64,000 nt of DNA from Albifimbria verrucaria (lineage: Eukaryota > Ascomycota > Sordariomycetes > Hypocreales > Stachybotryaceae), in assembly GCA_020081605.1 (NCBI GenBank), contig JAHREC010000011.1, forward strand, positions 2,666,001-2,730,000, written 5' to 3'. Shown piece by piece: positions 56,175-64,000 of this stretch (within the stretch, counting starts at the first letter, position 1; each line of letters begins with the position of its first letter). The notes under the pieces were generated by a model. The model made no database searches. It worked only from the letters and a program-made list of their open reading frames with translations, and had not been told where the DNA came from. The translations under genes were made by a program, and so were the position numbers.

Positions 56175-57364
56175 ATGGCCGCTCAATCCAAGCCCGAGAT
56201 CTCCCTTGGGGCCGGGCAGTTGCTGGTGCTTCGGGCGCCGTCATCGCCAATGCGCTCGTCTATCCTCTGGACATGTACGTTTGGGCCGGCCCTACTGCTC
56301 CTTTGCTGCGGCTGCTAACCTGAACCGCCGTCCAGCGTCAAGACTCGTCTTCAAGTCCAGGTCCGTTCGTCGGAGCCTCTCCTCGATGCCGACACACCGC
56401 ACTATACTTCGACATGGGACGCCATCGCCAAGATCGTTGAGAGCGACGGCGTCAAGGGCCTGTATGCGGGCATGAACGGCTCCTTGATCGGTGTAGCCTC
56501 CACCAACTTCGCCTACTTCTACTGGTACAGCATCATCCGCACTCTCTACAACAAATACACAAAATCGGGCGCCGCACCTTCCACCGCGGTCGAGCTGGCC
56601 CTCGGCGCGGCTGCCGGTGCCGTTGCCCAGATCTTCACCATTCCTGTTGCCGTCGTAACGACCCGGCAGCAAACAGCTTCCAAAGAGGACCGCAAGGGCC
56701 TCTTTGCGACTGCACGAGAGGTCATCGATGGACCAGACGGCGTGTCGGGCCTGTGGAGAGGCTTGAAGGCCAGTCTGGTGCTGGTCATCAACCCCGCCAT
56801 CACCTACGGCGCCTATGAGCGTCTCAAGGATTCGTTCTTCCTGGCCGGGCCAACCTGAAGCCTTGGGAGGCATTCCGTGAGTTCAATCAGCAACCGTGTT
56901 ACAGTAAGCATGCTAACGTTGGCCTGTATAGTGCTCGGCGCCATGTCCAAGGCTCTGGCTACCATTGCCACGCAGCCGCTCATTGTCGCCAAGGTCGGCC
57001 TGCAGTCGAAACCGCCGCCTCAGCGCAACGGCAAGCCCTTCACCAGCTTCATCGAGGTGATGCAGTTCATCATCAAGCATGAGGGCGCCATGAGCCTGTT
57101 CAAGGGCATCGGGCCCCAAATCTTCAAGGGACTCCTCGTCCAGGGTATCCTGATGATGACCAAGGAGAGGTTAGTTATCCTCAAAATGTGTGTCGCATAA
57201 TGCCTTGCTAATTCAGTGTTAGGGTCGAGTTGCTGTTCGTGCTGCTGTTGCGATATCTCAAGTCGGTGCGCCTTTCGTCCGTTCAAAAGGCAGCTCAACT
57301 AGCCTCTTCGGCTACCGAGACGGCTGCTAAAAGCCTCCCAAGCAAGCCTCTCCTTGCGAAATGA
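56175..57364 (+). CDS. Peroxisomal adenine nucleotide carrier (PMP47/ANT1 type)
   Basis: Mitochondrial-carrier-family protein of about 340 residues from exons 56175-56274, 56336-56876, 56932-57169 and 57223-57364; two restored bases (near 56204 and 56853) give 341 codons. These carriers import ATP into peroxisomes in exchange for AMP for fatty-acid activation. Three repeats are seen, with carrier signatures YPLDI-VKTRLQ, IPVAVVTTRQQ and QPLIVAKVGLQ, each followed by the GL(Y/W)xG/R-type motif (VKGLYAGMNGS, VSGLWRGLKAS, MSLFKGIGPQ). The second and third repeats with TTRQQ and AKVGLQ match the PMP47 group rather than mitochondrial ADP/ATP carriers. C-terminus is Ala/Ser rich. Clear family; peroxisomal location is inferred from subgroup. 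Confidence 0.88.
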
Positions 57365-57867
57365 GGAATGAAATGTGGGCTGGCTGAAAGACGCGGTGTG
57401 GAGGAATGGTTTCCAACAGACTGAGGATGCAAATCCGGGATAAATGCATGCAAGAGCTTGAGGCTTTGTTTACAATGTACCTACGTGAAACTGTACATAT
57501 GGCTGCTTTGCCTTGATTATGACCAACCAATTGATACAATTTTGATGGCCGCGCCATGTCTCACTGACGATATAGAAGCTATTTCGCGTGTGGGTACGGA
57601 GGAGACCAGTCAGTTCCTTATCGATAAATTCTCAATGCCTCAAGGCTTGCTCTGTCGTAGCCGCATCTAATGTGTGGCTGTGTGTGTGATATGTGGCTGG
57701 ACAGTGTGAGGCCTGTGGCTGAGACGTGCTCCATCATTAACTCACGTGTGTCTCAAAAGTGGATCCGATCTCTGCTAGGGCTTTGCAGGCCACACAATTT
57801 CACCTCCGCTTTGACGAACGCTTGAGTTTCCCTTCCAAGTCAACAGCAGAGATCGCGACCAGCAGCC
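57365..57867. promoter_or_regulatory. RPL29 promoter region
   Basis: 503 bp upstream of a ribosomal protein gene. It holds CACGTG at 57743-57748 and CTAGGGCTTT at 57775-57784. Such E-box (Cbf1) and Tbf1-like elements mark ribosomal protein promoters in some ascomycetes; that function here is inferred. Confidence 0.4.
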
Positions 57868-58277
57868 ATGGCCAGTAAGTGATGGCGACCGCACGACATG
57901 GACAATTCATGATGGCTAACGCTTCCGTCTTCAGAGTCAAAGAACAGCTCCCAGCACAACCAGTCGCGCAAGGCGCACCGTAACGGGTTAGTTGACAGAA
58001 ATCCGCGAATTGTGTGAAAATTATCGTCAACGCTCAACTCACACGTCGTCTACAGCATCAAGAAGCCTAAGACTTCCCGTTACCCCTCTCTCAAGGGTAC
58101 CGACCCCAAGTTCCGCCGAAACCACCGACATGCTCTGCACGGCAACATGAAGGCTCTGGTACGAAGAACCCGACAACACTCCCCAGGCGGCGCAGGCTCG
58201 ACCGAAGCGTGAAGAGTGATTTTACTAACTGTCTTCTACAGAAGGAGCTGAAGGAGGGCAAGCGCGAGACTGCCTAA
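57868..58277 (+). CDS. RPL29: 60S ribosomal protein L29 (eL29)
   Basis: 65 residues from four exons: 57868-57874, 57935-57986, 58056-58158 and 58242-58277 (198 nt, open with canonical splice sites). Small basic protein of the large ribosomal subunit, near the L1 stalk/exit face. The protein starts AKSKNSSQHNQSRKAHRNG, then GIKKPKTSRYPSLKGTDPKF and RRNHRHALHGNMKAL, as in eL29 of other fungi. The first exon is only seven bases (ATG GCC A), a common feature of fungal ribosomal protein genes and one that gene finders miss. Expected to be strongly transcribed. Confidence 0.96.
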
Positions 58278-59958
58278 GTGCACGTCGTGGATGGCGAATG
58301 AAAATGGGAACTTTGGCCTGATGAATTGGCCTGGGCTGAGTTAGCATGATAGACTCACGGAAATGCTACATGGTTTACCCTTCACGAAGAACGAAAGAGA
58401 ACGCGGACGCGGCAATGACACAACGTGTCGGCAATGATGCTGGTGAATTTTACTGATTGACTGATGATGTCGGGGAGGCACATGTGACCTGAGGACACGG
58501 CCGAGTGCTGAGGGAACGGGTGGCCTGGGCGCATGAATGAGCGACGCACATTGCTGACTGCCCATGGCTCTATTCTGGTATTTGGCTGTCGTGGGAGTTG
58601 GTCGAGATGATTGATCCAATTCGGCCGCGGCCATCTCTCTTATCCTGCTGAGTGAGACTGACAAAGTCTACCTGAGCTCCTGTGCCAATCAACCAATAGT
58701 GCTCATCCCAACCCCAACCGTCGATCGCCGTGCAGTGAGTGAGCATAATGTACAACCCCTCATTAGGTTTGCGACGGAATGGCTCAAACTTTTCATGCCA
58801 GCCCACGGGTGGGAATGGGAACAGGCATGGACATGGGCATGGGCATGGGCGTGTACCGTTTGGGCCGATGTGTGCCGTGGCTACGTCTAGGGAGTACCTA
58901 AATGAGGACACATGCTGTAGAAAAGAGTCTGTAGGTGGGAATACTGCACCTAGACACTTGCTTAGTACCTGACATATGCATGTGCCGCTTGCCGGGTATT
59001 GATCCCTACGTGGTAGGTACTGGGTATCTCATCAATGTGCGGAGGGGACTTGGCAGCCACAACTGTAGTTGCCAACATTGACGAGGGTTTTTTCCCCAAT
59101 TGTGTTTTTCATTATCATGATGAAATTCGAGGACCCAAAGTTCAGACCGTCCTGATATTACAAACGGGGCTCTCGCGCAGTCCCTGGACCATTGAAACAA
59201 TGGAAAAGGCGCTCAGATCGCTTCAACGCATGTTACTTGGCGACTTGAGTTGAGCCTAGAGATACCTTACTGTAGGTAGCTTAGTTCCCTACGGTACGGA
59301 CGTTACCTCCTAAGCCTCTAGGCCTCCTAGGGGCCCGCTTACCTAATGTTGGGCGTCCCGTGTCAACTAGAGTACCTTTAGTAGTTTCCACGCATCCTCC
59401 TGATCCTTGGCCCCAGACCCTCACCTTGGATATCTTTTTCCTAAGAGGCCACAGCTCCGCATCTTCAGCGGCGACATCTACTCGAGACCTTCTTGGCCTG
59501 CCTGGAAGCAGAACGGCTGTCCCCTCTTTGCTTTTTCTATCCCTTTCCCCGTGTGGTGAGTTAATTCTGGAAGCATTCCGTTTTCCCTTTGGCCCCTCTC
59601 TCTGTCTTCCTCTGACCCTGGGATTTGGATGAGCCTCTGCCCCCCTGGGTGGTCCCCTAGTCGAATACTCTGCTGACACAGCCCCAGCTTCTCAACTCTC
59701 CGTGGGTCGCACATTTTCGCCTTTCATCCAAAGGGTTGAAATATGCTATAGTCTTGCCCGCCTGCTTGACACCTGTCTAAGCTCCTTTGAGGTCAGCCGG
59801 TCACTGCAGGAGTGAACAGACAATCTCAAGTGTCAGACGAGCCTGCACTCAACCGTCGCCACTACTTCTCTGGCGATCCTCCTCCTCCTCCTCCTACCCT
59901 CGGTTCCGCCGATCGATACTCTCTATCATTTCTCTGTAATTGAATAATGCTGAACAAC
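58278..59958. other. Intergenic region and VTS1 leader
   Basis: 1.68 kb between two same-strand genes. A GGCATGG/ACATGG-type short repeat lies at 58825-58850. A T/C-rich leader precedes VTS1 (59870-59940). Frames at 59035 (+) and 59281-59714 (-) have no family signal. Confidence 0.45.
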
Positions 59959-61909
59959 ATGTCTGGAAACCACGGCATCGGTAACCGCAACAGCACCCTG
60001 AGGCGCCTTCGTCCCTGCGCCCACCCTCCTCGAGGGCGGTTGGCTCCGGGAGTGCTCTGCGAGCCTCGGCCGACATGGCCGCTCTTACGGGCTCCTCCGC
60101 AGCCGCGAGCCGCATCCGACCCTCGTCCGACTTCTACGGCCAGAGCGGATCGGACGGCGACTCCCAGGACAAAATTGCCCAGCAGTGGATTGCCGACATC
60201 GACCAGTACGAGACCACACTCGAGGAGATGGCCGCCGCTACCCTTGACCAGGACTTCAAGGACGAGCTCAGCGCCATCGAGCAGTGGTTCCGTGTCCTCA
60301 GCGAGGCCGAGCGCACTGCCGCCCTGTACGCTCTCCTCCAGCAGACGACCCAGGTTCAAATTCGCTTCTTCATACAGGTCCTCCAGCAGATGGGCAAGAA
60401 CCATCCTCTGTCAGGCGTTCTGTCTCCCGCCAATTTTGACAAAGGTGAATAAGCTCAGGACTGCTGTGCCATGCCGGATGGACTGCTAATGTGAGGCCAG
60501 ATCCCATGTCGAACCGCCTGAGCGATGCCATGAACAAGCTCAACGTCGACTCGGCACGTACGTCGTTTGCTCGCAACTCGACCATCTCCACCACCAAGAG
60601 GCACTCCGGTCTCGACCCTTCCACCATCAATGCCATGTTCCCGGATGCCGCCGCCGCCATCGCCACCGAGAAGGCCAAGTTCACCCAGCAAACGGGCAAC
60701 CCGCCGTCGTCGAACCGTAACAGCGCCGCGATCGACACCCGTGCCCCTCTGGGCACCCTGGCCTGGGTCCTACCCAGGAGAACCGTGATGCCAGCTCTGG
60801 CGGAGGCGCTCGCTGGGGACCTGCCGGTGGTGACCAGCAGGGCTCCAAGCCCGCCGGCCCCCAGACTCCAATGGGACAGTTTGTGCAGCCGCCACCTTCG
60901 GCCGGCCTGCGATCGCCTCGCCCTCAGCTTGGTAGCAACACCAACATTCAGAGCACCACTCTGACTGCGCCGGAGAAGAACCCTGCCGATCTGCCTCTGT
61001 TGTCTCCTTACCAGGCCAACAGCAGCAACTGGGCGTCTATGGTCAACACCCCCATGACTGCCAACTTCAACACCAACCCCGCCAACACACAGGCGGACAT
61101 GGTTGCCAATGCTACCGCCATGAAGCTGGCCGCCCTCTCCACCGTCAACAACCGATTCGCGCTCGATGATGTGCGCAAGTACCGCCGGGCCAGGTCCAAC
61201 GATGCTGGAGCCGCTGCCCAGAACCCCTTGTCCCCGCCTCCTCAAGGCATCAACCTGCCTGGCACCAACGTTGTCATGATCAACGAGCACGGCCATGTGC
61301 TGTCTAGGGACCAGCTCCTGGCTATCCAGGCCCAGCAAAACATGGCTCTCGGTGGCCAGCGATCTCGCCCAAGCTCTCCCGGGCTTGCCATGCAGCCTGG
61401 TCTTCCACCAATGTCGGCCACATTCGCCTCGCCTCAGCACAATGGTTTCCTCGCCGCCTACGACGGATCGTCTCCTGGACTTCCCAGCGGTATTGGAGCT
61501 CTGAACCTTGGCCAGCTCGGAATGGCCGGCCACGAGGGTTACTTGTCGGACCACTCTGACATTAACCGCGGCCGTTCGCCTAGGGGTCGCCGTGGAAGCT
61601 CCAAGCCTCCCGAGGACCCGACCGACCCCACCCTTCTTCAGGACATCCCCAGCTGGTTGCGCAGTCTGCGTCTGCACAAGTACACTGATAACCTGAAGGA
61701 CATGAAGTGGACCGACTTGATCGAGTTGGATGACAAGGCGCTTGAGGACCGAGGCGTGAATGCCCTCGGCGCGCGACGAAAGATGCTCAAGGTTTTCGAG
61801 CAGGTTAAGGGTATGTGCACACCATTGATTTGACTAATGTTTGTGCTTTTTGTTTGGAGCTATTTCTAACCTAACGACAGATGCCAAGAATGATGGTCGC
61901 CTCGGTTGA
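59959..61909 (+). CDS. VTS1: SAM-domain RNA-binding protein Vts1
   Basis: Post-transcriptional regulator that binds Smaug-recognition hairpins in mRNA and recruits the CCR4-NOT deadenylase. About 608 residues from exons 59959-60444, 60501-61810 and 61881-61909 plus two restored bases (G2 at 60002-60003, C4 at 60744-60747), giving 609 codons. An ATG at 59947 would add four residues. Seen: conserved N-terminus [15 protein letters not shown] and [12 protein letters not shown], a helical module [20 protein letters not shown] and [19 protein letters not shown], a long disordered Pro/Asn/Gln middle, and the C-terminal SAM domain ([40 protein letters not shown]) with the basic [12 protein letters not shown]. 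The arrangement is diagnostic of Vts1. Confidence 0.93.
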
Positions 61910-62642
61910 GATGGTTTTACGAAACGCGCAGCGGGCAGCGCATGAACAGTGCATGGAATTGTCTTCCATGCACCTAAAGCTGCCGCATGCTCCACAATTG
62001 TTGTTGTTGTATGTATTCCGGTCAGCATAATGCCATTTTTGCGTATATTGCTACCATATATCGTTACACTGGTGGGACGGCCATATATCTGCCCTCATAG
62101 TGCAGGATCCTCCTTAGACACCACCGTTATAGCGTTGGCTTAGCAATTCGTTAAGATAGTAGCACCGCATGGGTAAATGTTTAGATACAGCGTCTAGAGT
62201 AATCAAAAGGCGTTTGTTAAATGCAACTTGCATTTGCTTTTTGTGCAGTGGGTTGAGGCTCTGTGTGTGGTGGGTCGGTGACATGAACTAAGAAGCTGTT
62301 TGACGGTGCGCCTTGTCGTGATGCTGCAGCCTACCCTGCAGGCATTGTGATGCATCACATGGCAATCGGAACGTTTCTGCAGCGCGTTCTAAGGATGATT
62401 GTTGAAGATGTAATCGGTTTTCTGGAGATAAAAGCACGATGTGGTAGTTACCCGACGTTTCTAGCTGTTGGCGCTCTACTCACGTGCTCCGTCCATAATT
62501 TTCTTGGTCACCAACCTTCTTCACACCCAACACAGCTATGAAAGACGCACACCTAACCTGGAGAATCTTCACTTTTCATTCTAGTCCTGTCACTTCATCA
62601 TGAGGCCACAAAATAATTGATTCCTCAGGGTTCTTATGTGAA
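61910..62642. other. VTS1 3' region and TFC4 promoter
   Basis: 733 bp between same-strand genes; short frames only, nothing else recognised. Confidence 0.5.
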
Positions 62643-64000
62643 ATGGCGTATTCAAACGGCTCGATGTCTGGGTTTATGCCTGACAGGTAATCATAGGTCA
62701 TGTTTTAAGATAAAAAGTCATATCTGACCCTCATGTAGCAACCCGGGAGACCCAGACTACGCGTCTGATGCAGATTCTGACTATGAGGAGCTGCAGCACG
62801 ACATCAGCCGCTTTGACGAATCCGTTCGGGATTTCTTGGAATCCCACCGCAGCAATGGTGAAGCCTCGCGGCCAGTTCGTGGCGGGCCTCGAGGTCGAGG
62901 AGCGCGCGGCCCGCGCAAGGCGGCAAAGCCTCGTGGCGACATCACGGCGCGTCTCGCCAAGGTTAATCAGGCTTTCTTGAGCGGCGATTACGCAAAGCTT
63001 TGGATTTGGCGTTTGAGGTCATTCGAATCAATGCCGAAACGCACCAGGCATGGACGTCGGTAGCCTCGATTTTCCGTGAGCAGGGTGAGCTGGACAGGGC
63101 ACTGTCGGCCATGGTTTACGCAGCCCATCTGCGACCAAAAGATGTCGGTGGCTGGTTGGGCTGCGCTTCGTTTGCTCTGGAGACGATAGAAACCAACGAG
63201 GCGGAAAATCTTCACACTGCTCGGTTATGTTTTTCAGCAGCTTTAAGAGCGGATCCTACGAATATCGAGGCCAGGCTGGGCAAGGCCTCAGTTTGCCATC
63301 AGCAGGGACACCTGTCTGCTGCGATTGCAGAATATAACTACGTCCTCAGAAGCAGGCCCCAGGACCTGGACCTCGTGCGGAAGCTTGCCGAAGCATGCGT
63401 CGACAACAAACATGCCGAGACCGCCGTGCCCTCCGCGATTACGGCTTACCGACGTTTCTTTGATCATGCGATGGCTGAACCACCAGAGCGCATGTCCGAG
63501 ATGCCGTGGCACGATGTAGGTATATACGTGGAGCTCTTCGCAGCTACAGGTCGATATGCAGAGGCTATTCGCGAGCTCAAAGCTTTGTCTAGATGGCTTG
63601 TCGGCCGTACCCATGAGCAGTACTGGGATAACTGGGAGATGGATGACCGTGAGTGGGATGCTGACGAAATGAGAAGACTGGAAGTTCCCGAATTCAATCA
63701 GAATTTCTCGCCGATAGGACTATACGGTCAATCACTTCCTCACGACTTCAGAGCGCGACTAGCCATCTATCGGCTGAGGTTGGACGATGTGGCTGAAGCT
63801 TCCGTAAGTTGCCCTTTTTGATATCTGGACGATGGCTGATTGGGTTTCAGAGGCATTTGTCGTGGTTGGATCCAACCGAGCAACCTACTGCCGACTTCAC
63901 GAGTGACTACCCGTTCCTAGCGTACGATATTGCAAGTGAGCTCGCTCGGTGTGGAGAGGCATCCGAGGCTCTGAAGTATTTTGAACTCCTGCGAACACTC
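62643..64000 (+). CDS. TFC4: TFIIIC subunit TFC4/Sfc4 (tau131), 5' part
   Basis: TPR-array subunit of RNA polymerase III factor TFIIIC, which links tRNA-gene promoters to TFIIIB. The gene begins MAYSNGSMSGFMPDS (62643), intron 62687-62738, then DPDYASDADSDYEEL, an Arg/Gly-rich stretch (RGGPRGRGARGPRKAAK), and TPR units from NQAFLSGDYAKALDLAFEV, ASIFREQGELDRALSAMVYA, ALRADPTNIEARLGKASVCH and AAIAEYNYVLRSRPQDLDL. One base is missing near 62997 where the first TPR changes frame. A further intron 63804-63850 is spliced to RHLSWLDP, and the gene leaves the window after ELARCGEASEALKYFELL. The family normally has about 1000 residues, so roughly 40% is present. Confidence 0.9.

Noticed and set aside
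1..64000. tRNA genes, CRISPR arrays, rRNA and transposons
   Set aside because: Looked for B-box-like GTTCGANTC, regular spaced repeats and transposase or reverse-transcriptase motifs; none was convincing, though faint remnants would need a search tool.

Overview
The window is nuclear DNA of a filamentous ascomycete, most likely a Sordariomycete and probably Hypocreales. The basis is many short GT-AG introns (about 36-142 nt) with CTAAC/CTGAC branch sites, Zn2Cys6 and C2H2 regulators, a NACHT-WD40 NLR, palB, VTS1, CLU1 and TFIIIC subunit genes, and pyrimidine-rich leaders. The species cannot be named from this sequence alone. No mobile element, rRNA, tRNA or CRISPR was recognised.

Left part (1-26.6 kb), accessory: more AT-rich, with no housekeeping genes. 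In order: the 5' part of a PDR-type ABC transporter (-) diverging from a Zn2Cys6 regulator (+); an RpiB/LacAB-type sugar-phosphate isomerase (-); a class III PLP aminotransferase (+); a fructosamine/ketosamine-3-kinase-like gene (FN3K-1, +); a hydrolase-NACHT-WD40 NLR (-); a second FN3K-like gene (FN3K-2, +); a DHA1-type MFS transporter (+); an MCT-type MFS transporter (-). Then comes a 2-kb gene-free AT-rich stretch, a cysteine-rich apple-domain protein with 111-bp tandem repeats, and a secreted epoxide-hydrolase-like enzyme. The kinase pair with aminotransferase, isomerase, permeases and local regulator looks like an undescribed pathway island. My working reading is ketosamine (Amadori product) salvage or modification and export of an aminated sugar compound. 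This is inference from families and layout.

Right part (27-64 kb), core: CLU1/cluA (-), an unrecognised 843-aa protein (+), a ferric reductase-like protein (+), an SLC35F6-like transporter (+), a yippee protein (-), a DUF2985 membrane protein (-), SEN15 (+), a zinc-type alcohol dehydrogenase (-), a C2H2 regulator (+), calpain palB/RIM13 (-), a peroxisomal adenine nucleotide carrier (+), RPL29 (+), VTS1 (+), and the 5' part of TFIIIC subunit TFC4 (+), which runs off the right edge.

A property of the whole window decides how to read it. Most genes, including CLU1, palB, VTS1 and TFC4, carry one or more single-base frame breaks. Nearly all are repaired by adding one base, usually in a run of C/G or A/T. 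This is the signature of systematic deletion errors in the assembly, so I do not call these genes pseudogenes. Exon sums restored this way are divisible by three (FN3K-1 342 codons, FN3K-2 375, ferric reductase 585, SLC35F6-like 411, carrier 341, VTS1 609).
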